Of a stretch of 64,000 nt of DNA, positions 11,201-21,036 are shown one piece after another. A model generated the notes under the pieces. That model made no database searches. It saw only the letters and a program-made list of their open reading frames with translations, and was not told the DNA's origin. The translations under genes and the position numbers were made by a program. Location: contig NC_088297.1 in assembly GCF_032854445.1 (NCBI RefSeq), positions 23,137,127 to 23,201,126 of the forward strand, in the 5' to 3' direction. How positions within the stretch are numbered: position 1 is the stretch's first letter; each line of letters opens with the position of its first letter. The DNA is from Liolophura sinensis. Taxonomy: Eukaryota; Mollusca; Polyplacophora; Chitonida; Chitonidae.

Positions 11201-12862
11201 AAAGACAAACAAATGCTTCACAGCCCAAGCTCTACCCTTTTTCACTTATGATACATCATTTTATAAGTGGCCATTGTATGCTTTGATTTCTTCTTTCTTT
11301 CCTGAACCAGCTTTGCTTCTTGAAAGTTAATTTAAGAAAGTAAGAGCTATCTCATTTTACATGTTTGTAACAGTATATGAAAAGTATAAAAAAACTTCTT
11401 TACTGGATAATATGTAATAAGACATGCTGCAAAAACTTAATTGCTGAAAATTGCTATTCATAGCTGAGCTGTTTGCCGTTATGTAAGCACTTGTGACATG
11501 CATCAGGTATTCTGTGTCTTAGCAACTCGTTTGAAGAATGAATGGTTAAATACTCACATACATACATGCATGTGGTTACCCAAGTATATTTTGAATGAAT
11601 ATTAGCCAGGAAAGTAACTATTTGCATAACTAGAATTGTCAGAGTTTATTGTTTTGTGCTGCAGCCCTAGAGTACATTGGCCCACCATATCCTTACACCC
11701 AGCCCAGCTATGTCACCCACCCCGACCCACCTTCCAACAGATCATGTGAAAAGCCATGGATGGACCTAAGGTACATGTATATTGATCCGGCACTTCAATC
11801 TCTAAGACAATGGATATACATGTATAACTTGTACTTGATTAGGGCCTGGACACTAAACACCTGCCTAAACACGGCTCGCGTGAGAAAGGTTTGTATTATA
11901 ATGTGCCATAATAAAGACCGCATATTGACCGGTCATGTTTTGTGCTATTAATTGAATGGCTGAAGTATTTGCGTCTTATAATATTGTTATTGATCGCCAA
12001 AAGTTTTCAAAACCAAGGTGCGTAAAAGCGGCCTTGCAGGAAAGTCAAAGCGCCGGAGCGACATCAGTGAGTCGCCAAACTTGGGGTTTAAGAAGCAAAT
12101 TCGGAGCGAAGCTGTTGTTTCTTCACACACAGAAAAGTTATCATTTTGTCCAAGTATGTACCGAATAGTTTTGTTTGGTCGATTACATCTTGTGATCCCT
12201 GATCATCTGAACTACTGTGTGTAACTGACAGCCGTGTACATGGGCTTGACAGGCAAACATGACTTTTCACAAGGGTTTAATTCACCCGGCACAGAGAGTC
12301 ATGTTTCACCAGATTGCTTCTATCTCCTGAAGTCTCAAAATGGCCGCCGTCGTATAAGTGAAATATTCTTGAGTACAGCGTAAAACACCAATCAAATAAA
12401 TAAATAAATAAATAAATAAATCTCAGAATGGTTTGGATATAATGTTCTAGCCATTCTCTTGGTCCGCAGTTGTTTTGCTATGTGGTTTGAATCTTAAAGC
12501 ATTGATGATAAGGCTCAAACATGTTTAGTATGGAGCGAAACATTTAGGACAGTTTTAACAAGGGGAATAAATCTGGGGGTGTAGTATCATGGTATAATGA
12601 GTTACTTCCCTTTGAATCTTATGGAGCAAAACATAGGAATGTCAGAGCTTTAATTCAATCAGGCGTTACTATATCACTGTAAAATGTTGAACATCTGGAC
12701 ATTGCTTTGGTTACTTAACCAGCTTCAATTTATGTTCTTTCTTATTTCAGTTTAAACATGGCAACTTCAAGATATCACTTGTTCGATCAGCCAGAAGAAA
12801 TTGACTTCCTAGCCGTGTTCCTTGGAGCAGGAGGCGGAACCTGTGAGGACAATGGAAAATAA
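5280..12862 (+). CDS. RBM46/A1CF/RBM47/DND1-family RNA-binding protein, 10 coding exons
   Basis: Exons read: 5280-5681, 6187-6367, 7371-7426, 7788-7886, 8924-8997, 10035-10128, 10642-10749, 11038-11173, 11665-11770, 12751-12862. All junctions have GT-AG and matching phases, giving 1368 nt or 455 residues. Residues 1-134 hold the family leader ([13 protein letters not shown]) and RRM1 (RNP2 LYIGGI, RNP1 RGYGFVIY). Residues 135-213 hold a second RRM ([14 protein letters not shown]) that matches RRM3 of RBM46, including VERVKK. Residues 214-300 are Tyr/Pro/Gly-rich. Residues about 301-383 match the family's dsRNA-binding domain ([17 protein letters not shown], then [18 protein letters not shown]). 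RRM2 is absent. The length equals vertebrate RBM46 minus one RRM, and the layout resembles DND1. Family members bind mRNA and control stability, splicing or editing. The donor of exon 6 (GTGTGT) is the weakest call. Confidence 0.88.
6931..7070 (+). repeat. tRNA-derived SINE, 3' part
   Basis: The central and tail domains of the window's common SINE lie in intron 2 (AAGGTCTGCCAGCAACCTG ... TTCTTGAGTACAGCGTAAA), diverged from the other copies. Confidence 0.7.
7874..8575 (+). repeat. Minisatellite carrying repeated splice donors, intron 4
   Basis: About 23-bp monomers (TATGTCAGGGTAAGAGTTCC type) are arranged in a higher-order unit near 116 bp. The first monomer overlaps the end of exon 4 and its donor site (AGG|GTAAGA at 7884-7892). 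The motif CAGGGTAAGAG recurs 11 times, near 7884, 7929, 8022, 8068, 8111, 8180, 8226, 8296, 8340, 8386 and 8457. Other monomers carry GGTAGTGGG or GGTAGGGGG in place of the donor. Confidence 0.85.
11956..12168 (+). other. Open stretch within intron 9, possible alternative exon
   Basis: An ATG at 11956 opens a frame of 70 codons. A neighbouring frame over 12018-12150 reads a basic, Ser-rich segment ([12 protein letters not shown]) and runs into a good donor-like AAGTATGT near 12153. I could not join either in frame to the Nanos-Myc ORF with visible acceptors, so this is only a candidate. Confidence 0.2.
12341..12420 (+). repeat. SINE tail fragment
   Basis: The 3' end of the common SINE (TATAAGTGAAATATTCTTGA, then an AAAT repeat tail) lies in intron 9. 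Confidence 0.75.
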
Positions 12863-13343
12863 AAGAATCAAGAGAAAGGTCAATCCTACAAAACACACCT
12901 TTTGTGTGTTATGCAAGAATAATGGCGAGATGCTGTCGGTGTATGGTATGCACGTTTTGCAGGATGACTCCGGTCGTGTGACATGTCCAATCCTTTGGCG
13001 TTACACCTGTCCTATATGTGGGGCAGTCGGGGATAACGCACACACCGTCAAATACTGTCCCAACAACGTGAACCGAGAAAGGCAACTAAGGAATTACTTG
13101 AAACAAAGCTTCTTGGAATTAAAAGACGCAGTTCCAGCGCTCATACAACAGGAAAGGGTACCAAGAGTGGTTATATTGAAAAAAGCCACAGACCACATTC
13201 ATGATTTAACTACGAAGCAAAATGTTATGTTGACAGAACTGCAAATACAGAGAGAGCGAATTAGCAGCTTATTGGAAAGCTGCGGTTACTACAGTGTTGA
13301 AAGCTTGTACATTACCTGTCGTCGTGCCCTTGTGTTCATGTGA
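12852..13343 (+). CDS. Nanos zinc finger fused to a Myc-type bHLH-leucine zipper
   Basis: The ORF has 163 residues from the first ATG; the frame stays open a little upstream without an ATG. Residues 18-45 form C-X2-C-X12-H-X10-C (C18, C21, H34, C45). Residues 53-69 form C-X2-C-X7-H-X4-C (C53, C56, H64, C69; GDNAHTVKYCP). That is the full Nanos-type double finger with all eight ligands, which in Nanos binds RNA and works with Pumilio. Directly after it, residues 75-142 match Myc rather than Max: a basic segment RERQLRN, helix 1 LKQSFLELKDAVPAL, then VPRVVILKKATDHI, close to the Myc signature PKVVILKKAT. A short zipper follows, with a/d residues I116, L119, Q123, M126, L130, Q133, I137 and L140. 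The Myc basic-region His appears replaced by Asn, while Glu and the nearby Arg remain. There is no Myc transactivation domain. The start overlaps the stop of the upstream gene by 11 nt. Confidence 0.85.
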   Translation: MENKRIKRKVNPTKHTFCVLCKNNGEMLSVYGMHVLQDDSGRVTCPILWRYTCPICGAVGDNAHTVKYCPNNVNRERQLRNYLKQSFLELKDAVPALIQQERVPRVVILKKATDHIHDLTTKQNVMLTELQIQRERISSLLESCGYYSVESLYITCRRALVFM

Positions 13344-13975
13344 TTGTCATTGCAAGACGGAGAGGCGTGAAGCGATCACAGTTTGATACTTGGTTACCAT
13401 TATTACCATGCCTTGCTGCCCAGCTTACCACAAGTGGTAGGGGTTTTACCACTAACAGGACTGACTGATTGTTTCATTATGTTGTGAACTCGTTTTGATT
13501 TTCATTTTGCAGAGGTATATATTTCCATTATTGAAGAGAAGTTGTTCTTTATGGTGCAATTTCATACATGCCCTACTTGGGTATTAGTGCTAACATTAAC
13601 TGTATGGGACTTCGCTGCTCGCATTGATTTAACTGGAACTCTTTATCATCAAGCATTTGAAAGTTGTTGTTTTTGTTTGTTTCCATTTTCTTGCTGTTAA
13701 AAGATTCATCTTTTTTTTTACTATTTTTAATCCATTTAAGAAAACAGCTTGCATGACGTTTTCATTTTGCAAGAAGACTAGTTTTTGTGTAGCATTTTAT
13801 TTTTTTTTCTTACGACAAACAGTGGCTGTGACTTTTTTTGAGTGCGAGACCCATGTACTGTGTACAGTTGACGTTTGTGTTGGAAAACCATTGTTGTATT
13901 TTAAATGGCTTGCTGTGAGCATTTCATTCCATTTTTGTCTCATGTTGAGGGTCTGTCCCTGTGAGTGTACATATC

Positions 13976-14497
13976 CAGGCAGCGAAATTTGGCGCGAACG
14001 AAACCGTCGGTCGCGCAACGGTTACGTGCGGTTCAATTTGGCTAACCGGAAAATCGGTTAGGCCAACTGTCCAACGAGAACGTCCTTAGAGTCAGTGTGC
14101 ATTAGGTAACTACAGATAAACTGGACTGAACAGCTTTCATAATCACAACGCGGCCAGTATGGCAACGCGTCTAAAAATAGAAACATCGATTTCAGCCACA
14201 GCCAGCTGCCTGTGCTGGTCACATGGAAATGTAATCATTCATATATGCTTTACAGGCTTTGAGATAATACTCAAATTATTTATTTTGACTTATCTTTTCA
14301 CGATCACGCAAGTAAATAAAACAAGGTTACCTTTTCATGTACATGTAGTTTAACTGCTACTCCAGCCCAAATTAGTCGAGTCTACCGTACAGATTGATGG
14401 AACCCTTACGGGACCTCACCGGCTGCGTTCTGATTTAGAGCACAGGCCTGTGACGCATAGGCCTGTGACGTCAAGGTCTCTCTTGGCCCTGTAGCGA

Positions 14498-14555
<58 letters not shown>

Positions 14556-15038
14556 CTGTGGTAAGACTCACACCACGTGCGTTGGAAACTGCGTTAATTA
14601 TCAGTAATCAGGGATACCAAACTCACTCCCCAATACCGTAATGACACTTACTGGAAGTACTTAATGTTGGACTGGGCATATTGCAAACATATAAGCCTGT
14701 ATAACGGAATTTCACGTAAAAATGTGCCACAGGAGTCAAGTACCAACCAGGCAACACACAACGTTGAAACACCGTGTGAGTGTAAAATTTCTCTTTCTTT
14801 TGTTCACCAACCTTACGGTATGAGCTGCTAGATATAGAAAAGAAAAACAAATATAACATTGAGCTGAATACTTCTATTAATGATCCAGAATGATGCCTGA
14901 AACATAAACCACGTAAACAATTAGCGTAACTGATCGGGTTGATAAACATACGTGGCGTAACCGAATGATCGGTTAGGCGAGGCGGAAAAGACGTAACCGA
15001 TTTCTGGGTTTCGCCGGCAGGCGAAATTTCGCTGCCTG
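13976..15038. mobile_element. Non-autonomous DNA transposon with 6-bp target-site duplication
   Basis: The ends are inverted copies: CAGGCAGCGAAATTT at 13976-13990 and its complement ending at 15038. Direct repeats CATATC flank both ends (13970-13975 and 15039-15044). Inside are a TA microsatellite (14501-14553) and partly inverted sub-terminal segments around GGTTACG and CGGTTAGGC. It holds no transposase gene. I do not assign the superfamily. Confidence 0.8.
14501..14553. repeat. TA microsatellite
   Basis: An uninterrupted run of about 26 TA units lies within the small transposon. Confidence 0.95.
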
Positions 15039-15323
15039 CATATCTGTGCATTTATCACCATTACTGGCCTCTGATTACAGATGTTTAGGAAACCACATCT
15101 GTACTAATAGAGCCAGACATTTTGACACCTGCTTTGACCTGTCTTTTCAAAGTCTAATTAGCTGTTCAGTGCAACCATTTATCATTTATTTTCAATATCA
15201 TGTATTTATCATTTACACGTATGGGTTCTGTTAGGTTCCCCATAGCAAGTACTGCAAGTTTCTGTTGAAGATATTAGTATGTTTCGGTATATCCTTTCGT
15301 ATTTCAGATTTTTGATAGAAAAG

Positions 15324-15352
15324 AATAAAACATTGAAAAAAAAAAAAAAAAA
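15324..15352 (+). promoter_or_regulatory. Polyadenylation signal followed by genomic A17
   Basis: AATAAA at 15324-15329 is followed six bases later by 17 uninterrupted A residues. It is the only strong signal I see in the stretch between the small transposon and the next SINE. The genomic A run could mark the end of a retroposed sequence instead. Confidence 0.45.
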
Positions 15353-15438
15353 GAAATCTTTAATATAACCTGGTAGTTGTTTTCTCCTTCATGGTCATTT
15401 GGTTGTCTTGTATATATGTGTTAAGATTAGTTGATAAA

Positions 15439-15782
15439 GAGTGAGTGAGTGAGTGCTTGGGGTTTAACGTCGTACTCAACAATTTTTCAGTCATATGACG
15501 ACGAAGGAATCATTAGGGTGCATGCACGTGTAATGTGCCTCCTTGTTGCAGGACGGATTTCCACCGCTCTTTTATTTAGTGCTGCATCACTGAGACGACG
15601 TACCGAAGGCAAGTAAGCCGCCCCGCCCGAGCCATTATACTGATACGGGTCAACCAGTCGTTGCACTATCCCCTTCATGCTGAACGCCAAGCGAGGAAGT
15701 TACAACTTCCTCTTTTAAAGTCTTAGGTGTGACTCGACCAAGGATTGATCCTGGATCTACCGGTCCCGAAGCGGACGCTCTA
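15439..15782 (-). repeat. tRNA-derived SINE, second family
   Basis: Read on the minus strand, it starts with a tRNA-like head and ends in TTGTTGAGTACGACGTTAAA and a CTCA/CACT repeat tail. This differs from the more common SINE of the window. Confidence 0.7.
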
Positions 15783-15799
15783 AGTTGATAAAGAATAAT

Positions 15800-16385
15800 T
15801 GGATTTAACCGTTTAAGAAATGGCTGTTACATATCTTGCTTAAATATGTGGATGTTGGTGAAAATACAGATGCTGAAAATATGTGCGAAATACCATCACA
15901 TTGATCTCCTCCAAGTTTCTTATAAGCTTCGAGATTTTCTGATCCAAGAGTAGACAACTGGGTCGTCAGTGGACCCTTGAGTTCATTCCAGCCTATTATC
16001 CAACCTTTTGACGTAGCCGGTCAGCCAGCCTGACAAACCACATACTACAGTACACAAGGCAATGCCCTACTCTGCTCTGTTCTGCTCAGTGTTGGCGCGA
16101 ACGGAGACAGAGCGCGGACTCAACGACACCCCAGACTCTGCTCCTCAAAACGACAAGTTCGCAACGCTCTATATTACTGGGGTTTTTGATCGAGAGTGCA
16201 CTTTTGGCGGGGTGTTACTAAAAACCATTTCTTTTATGGCCATATAAGTTCTATTTGTGCTTCGACCGAGATTTATACTTCTGATCTGGAAATTCACAGA
16301 ATTGTGCTGGGCTGAAATTTGCACTTTCTTATCGTACCTTTCTGGGACCGATTCTCCGCCTTACTGTACCGGGTGCTTTATCTGC
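15800..16385. other. Stretch without recognised gene
   Basis: I see no convincing coding region, RNA gene or repeat between the SINE and the outer integrase. The left end of the outer Polinton-like remnant may lie here but no terminal repeat is visible. Confidence 0.4.
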
Positions 16386-17446
16386 TTAACAATTCGGGGA
16401 ATCAGCTTCCGGCCAGCTTTCGATTTTCTGACAAAGTAAAATAAACAAATTTCGGTCTAGCAATTGTTCCCCGTTCAAATCCTCCAGTGTGTACACAGCA
16501 GGCTGTCGAGGGTGGGAACGAACAATGCGGAACATTTCCGTGCTCCAATTCGGGAGGTATGATTTTTCGAATTTCCCTTTCACTTTACTGATACGCACTA
16601 GATCACCGGCCCGATAACGGTGGACCGAGCGTTTGGTTGTGGGTGAACCGTACAAGACTTGCCGGACTTCCTTCTGGTTCTGGGAGGTGACGTCGATAGG
16701 GGCTCGTCGTATGCTTCGGTGGTAGGCTTGATTGTAACCGCGGACCAGCGCCGGTAAGGCGTCCAGGTATCGCCGAGTGTTGTGAGCGGTGAAATATTTG
16801 TACATGCGACCTTTCAAAGTGCGGTTGAACCGTTCTACCACGCAGGCTTTGGTTTCGTTAAACGTGTGAAAGAAAAACACCCCGTTGTCCTTTAAAAAGG
16901 CTTGAAACGGTCTGTTCAGAAACTCTTCCCCCTCGTCCGTTTGCAGGTACAACGGTCGGCGACCCGTCTTGAAAATCTGTTGAAACGCCTCGATCAAACG
17001 AGCCCCGGTTTTGGCCCGGAGTGGCATCACCCAGGCGTACTTGGAGAGGACATCGATGCAGGTCAGTAGGTAACGGCTGTTGTCATTCTCTTTGGCGAAC
17101 GCTGCCATGTCGACCGGGTCCGCCTGCCACTGACTGTCAATATCCCCAACCACCACTTGCTACGCGGGTAATGGCGGCGTGCAGGTCGGTGGAGTGTGTA
17201 CGTGCCCTGCTGAGCCAGCCAAGCCGACACACGGGTTCGACTCACTTTGAGTCCCCGTTGTCGAGCTGCCTTGAGCAAGGGTTGAACCCCGCTGTAAACC
17301 GCTGGACTGTCCGGGTTATAATACAAAGCATGGAGAGCAGTATCGATCGGGTTTAAACCACAACCCGGCGTCACTGATTTTTTTTTCGCCGTCCGTTGAT
17401 GCGATTGACGCGAGTGGTGCGAGTGAGGCGAGGCATAGTCCGACAC
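16386..17446 (-). pseudogene. Integrase of the outer Polinton-like remnant
   Basis: Minus-strand frames give an N-terminal segment (LYYNPDSPAVYSGVQPLLK, about 17240-17340) and a retroviral-type integrase core with a C-terminal chromo-like region (CIDVLSKYAWVMPLR, TDEGEEFLN, KACVVERFNRTLKGRM, then YRAGDLVRISKVKGKFEKSY). This matches integrases of Polintons and adintoviruses rather than LTR elements. It differs clearly from the inner element's integrase, so two lineages are present. Fossil; a small number of breaks. Confidence 0.75.
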
Positions 17447-17547
17447 GTCGTCCTTGCTGCTTGGTGTCTGTGAGTAATGAGTGAACCCGCCCCAGACCGC
17501 CTACATATAGTATAGTAGAGTATAGTATAGTATCCATGTTTGGGTGT

Positions 17548-17662
17548 AGTAGTATACAGAATAGGAGTTCTGGACCACCCTCCCCCTGGGGCCCTCCCCA
17601 GAACAAAATAGAGGCCCCAGCCCCCAGCGGAGGGTCTGATGGCTATCGAAATTTCTTATTAG
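17548..17662. repeat. Left terminal inverted repeat of Polinton copy 2
   Basis: This is the inverted counterpart of 27344-27459. Part of its inner edge (GGCTATCGAAATTTC) recurs near 18117 and 18191, so the subterminal region has been partly duplicated. Confidence 0.9.
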
Positions 17663-17692
17663 AGAGACACCGCCACTAGGCATACGGTAATA

Positions 17693-18432
17693 TTGCACAA
17701 CGGCGCGTACAATGAGGAATCACCAAAAAAAGCACGAGCACTACGGGAGGAGTATGAGGCGCTCTTAGGCGTGCGGCCTAGGTACCCACGGTCACGCATT
17801 GTCTTGGAAGAATTGCAGGGGTTCCTCGACAGGTATAAAACGACAGGGAAGGAAGACAACATGCCAAAGAGTCTCAATAATTGCCGGTGGCTTCTCATCG
17901 GCTCTACAGAGCTCTGTGGTAAGAGTTGTCTGGGGGAGTACTGCGGCTTCCACCTATACCGTCTGCGGAAGGGTCCTAGCACCCAGCCATGTATTGGCTG
18001 TGGTCGGGGAGTTAAAACCTGATTTCAGCTTTGCGGGGCCTGCGGATATAATAATGTCCAGACGCGTGAAAGGCAGCAGAGGTACAAGGCTTTCTTGGAC
18101 AAGTTCAAACAGCTGGTGGCTATCGAAATTTCATATTAGAGAGACACCACCACAAGGCATGTGATGATATTGCACAACGACGAATACAAACGGCTATCGA
18201 AATTTCATATTGGATAGGCACCGCCACTAGGCATACAATGAAACATCATCAAAAAGCACAAGCACTACGGGAGGAGTTTGAGACGCTCCTAGGTGTGCGG
18301 CCCAAGTACCCACGGTCCCGCATTGCCTTGAAAGAACTGCAGGGGATCCTCTACAGGTATAAAACGGCTGTGGCTGAGTTGAAGCGGCTGCAAGACAGCA
18401 AGAACTCCCGAAGTAACGAGGAGTTGAAGTAA
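17693..18432 (+). pseudogene. Polinton Cys-rich N-terminal region (copy 2)
   Basis: The frame at 17693-18022 contains a coiled segment (ALREEYEALLGVRPRYP) and a Cys-rich segment (CRWLLIGSTELCGKSC, then CIGCGRG) that looks zinc-binding. The coiled segment occurs again at 18238-18420. I place it as the leader of the polymerase block by position only. Fossil. Confidence 0.45.
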
Positions 18433-18462
18433 GACGTCAAGAACCCCCTCAGTAACGAGGAG

Positions 18463-20020
18463 TTGAAGCAAGACGTCAAGAACCTCCTCAGTAACGAGGA
18501 GTTGGATGAATTGCTAGGCGAAAAGAAACTAGAATTCATTAACACCGGCAGGGCTATAAGGAATCTCCTCCGGGCCTGGCATATGGGCGTACCCGAAGGC
18601 ATTTGGACGGACCCAGTAGCCTTCTTAGAAGAAATTCGACCTATTATTCGCCAGAAGCTAGAAGAAGAGATCCTAGCACTCAACGGGGTTCAATTCCAAC
18701 TAGGCCTCAGGGTTCAGTTGCGAAAGAGCAACGCCGATGGCAGTGAAGAGTTTACCAGCCCAGTACTTCACAACTAACAGGAGGCCCTCTTAGAGGCCGG
18801 TGACATTGACGGGGCTCTAGAAAATGCGTTCCCCACCATCCAGGAGGTGCTAGAAAAATGGACACAGCGAGGGTCAGGGTGGGTTGTCAATAACGTGCAA
18901 ACACTCTGGCTTGACATTGCAAGGTATCAGCCACTGAGAGGCGGGTCCTACATCCCCCTACCCGCAGCTGTGAGTAACAAGAAAGCAGTCATCGGTGTGA
19001 AGAACAAAGACGACGACTGCCTCCGATGGGCACTCCGGTCTGCCTTATTTCCAGCCGCCGGGCACCCTCATAGACCAACAAAGTACCCCACCAATGATGG
19101 TCTTGACTTTGGGGGAATCGACACCCCCACGCCCATCTCCTAAAGTGGAGGAAAAGAACGACCTCGCCATCAACGTGTTCGGGTGGGACAAGGGCGTGAT
19201 CGTGCACCGCCTCAGCAAGAAGCTCGGCGACATGCCGCGAATCAATCTGCTGCTGATTGGGAAGGCAGGCAATTTCCATTATACGTGGATAAAAGACCTC
19301 AACCGTCTCCTGTTCCAAGAAAGTAAGGCACACCATTGCAAACACCTCTGCGAGCGCTGCCTACACGGTTACACAAGGGAGGATCTTCTCAAGGCGCATA
19401 AGCCGGAAGGTGGAAATCCCCCAGGAGGGGAAAAACAAGTTCACCTTTCAGAACCACCACAAACAGCTACCGGCTCCGTTCATCATATATGCCGACTTCG
19501 AGGCTCTGACCAGAAAGGTTGAAGGCCCGCCGCCGTCACCTACAGAGAGCAGCACTCAAAAGACTCAGCACCACGAGCCCTGCAGTTACTGCTATGTTGT
19601 GGTGCGTTGCGACGGCCGCACAAAACGCCCCGTGGAATACAGAGGCCCTAACGCGACGGAACACTTCCTCAGAGCTCTCCAACAGGAGGAGCGGGAAATC
19701 AAAAATGTCCTAGCCAACCCTATAGCCATGAATGCGCGGGGCGGCAGATCGCCGAATGCATGAATCGTCTGCGCCCCAAGATGTACTCCATTCTGGAGGC
19801 AGGTGGAGCCAACATTAAGAAGGCCAAGGGCGTGAAAAAGGGAGTTGTGGCCCTCTTCGAGAAAAAGATCTTCCGACACGGTATGGACGTGCTGCGATCA
19901 GAGCGCCACCATATCTATGGGCAGCACTTGAATAAGTTCTCACTGTCCCCCTTCGATAGTAAGCGCTGGATCGCCGAATATGGTTTCCACACCTTGGCTT
20001 ATGGCTATGCGCCTCCTTGA
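18463..20020 (+). pseudogene. Polinton DNA polymerase B region (copy 2)
   Basis: Pieces carry the same conserved blocks as copy 1: SGWVVNNVQTLWLDIARYQP, PLPAAVSNKKAVIGVKN, a QNHHKQLPAPFIIYADFEA exonuclease segment near 19450-19510, and the C-terminal GANIKKAKGVKKGVV segment near 19810. A 39-bp unit is repeated about three times near 18418-18500. The family copies the element by protein-primed replication. Broken fossil with less of the palm region than copy 1. Confidence 0.8.
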
Positions 20021-20043
20021 CGGCAGGATGGGACTTCGAGGAA

Positions 20044-20622
20044 CTACCGTGGAACGCCATCCGGGGGAAGTTGAGTATCAGGGGGCACTATAAGCAACTC
20101 CTCACGAACGAATCCCCATCGTGGACCATCCGACGTATCGTCCAGATAGAACAGCAGTCCAATAGGCCTTGTGACAGAGCGCCCAAGCCGATATATCTCT
20201 AGAGACCAGACAGGATCGGTCGCGCGACGGCGGTCGCCCTCCAACTCTCCAGGCTGATAGAGATAACGAACGCCAACACCCTCAGGGATCTTCCGCTCAT
20301 TAAGTCCAACAGAACGACCTGGAACCGTCGAGAAAGGCCTATGGGGCACCCCTTTTGCCTTGATGGCGTCTTTTTGCTTTTTACCGATCAGTCTCGTTGT
20401 CTCGTTATTCAGAGCGGCCACAACAGATGGCAGCCGAGCCACCCATTCAATAGACCGGTGTTTGGGAGGAAGGCGCATCTCCTTGGCGTACTGATGTCCA
20501 AAGAGCCGCTCAGCCAGAGTACGGTTGAAACGCTCCACTATGCCTTGGTCTCGGTAGATATCCACGCGGCCTCGGCGGACTGTGACATCGTGTTTGGCCA
20601 GCAGTTGGCTCACCGCACCCAT
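20044..20622 (-). pseudogene. Polinton integrase, C-terminal half (copy 2)
   Basis: The minus-strand frame reads DQGIVERFNRTLAERLFGHQ, WVARLPSVVAALNN and a C-terminal SLEIYRLGRSVT segment, as in Polinton integrases. It is convergent with the polymerase. Only the C-terminal half of the core is recognisable. Confidence 0.75.
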
Positions 20623-20643
20623 AAACTCGCGCCCAGGGTCAAC

Positions 20644-20961
20644 TTATAGAAGCTTCGGCCATCGAAGGGGAGCCCTCTTGTAAATGCAAGAGAGAGCATC
20701 AGCGACTTCTTTGGAATCTTTAGTAGCCAGAGGTTCCGCCTCCTTGTAGCAAGAAGCGACCTCAGGGTTAGACAGTATCCATCGCCGTCGGTACGCCTCG
20801 TTATGCTTAAGAGTGGGGCACAGGATCACAATGTGATGAAAGAAACCGCGGAAAGGACCCTCAAGCAGGTCCAGCACGAAGACTGTTTTGCCGCAGTTCG
20901 TCTGCCCACAGATAATTGCGCAGTGGGCGTCATCAATAAAGCGCGTTAACGAATCTACCAT
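20644..20961 (-). pseudogene. Polinton packaging ATPase, N-terminal part (copy 2)
   Basis: The frame carries a Walker A-type loop (GQTNCGKT) followed by VFVLDLLEGPFRGFFHHIV and ILCPTLKHNEAY, typical of the FtsK/HerA-type genome-packaging ATPase of Polintons. It is shorter than the family norm. Fossil. Confidence 0.7.
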
Positions 20962-21036
20962 TCTGGATGTGCAGCATTGCGTCCATAATCACATAGAGAT
21001 ATAGTCTACCCACAGATAATCGCGCAGTGGGCGTCA

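Larger units (their letters stand above)
13344..15335 (+). other. Probable 3' untranslated region of the RBM46-like/Nanos-Myc locus
   Basis: No coding feature is visible. The stretch is T-rich from 13650 to 13850, is interrupted by the transposon at 13976-15038, and reaches an AATAAA at 15324. The open frames within it look like chance reading of T-rich sequence. Confidence 0.4.

Noticed and set aside
13657-14061. 134-codon Phe-rich plus-strand frame
   Set aside because: It reads a T-rich untranslated stretch and crosses into a transposon end; no domain or conservation cue.
17542-17547. 6-bp target duplication for the inner Polinton
   Set aside because: Only five bases (GGTGT) match on both sides; the sixth differs.
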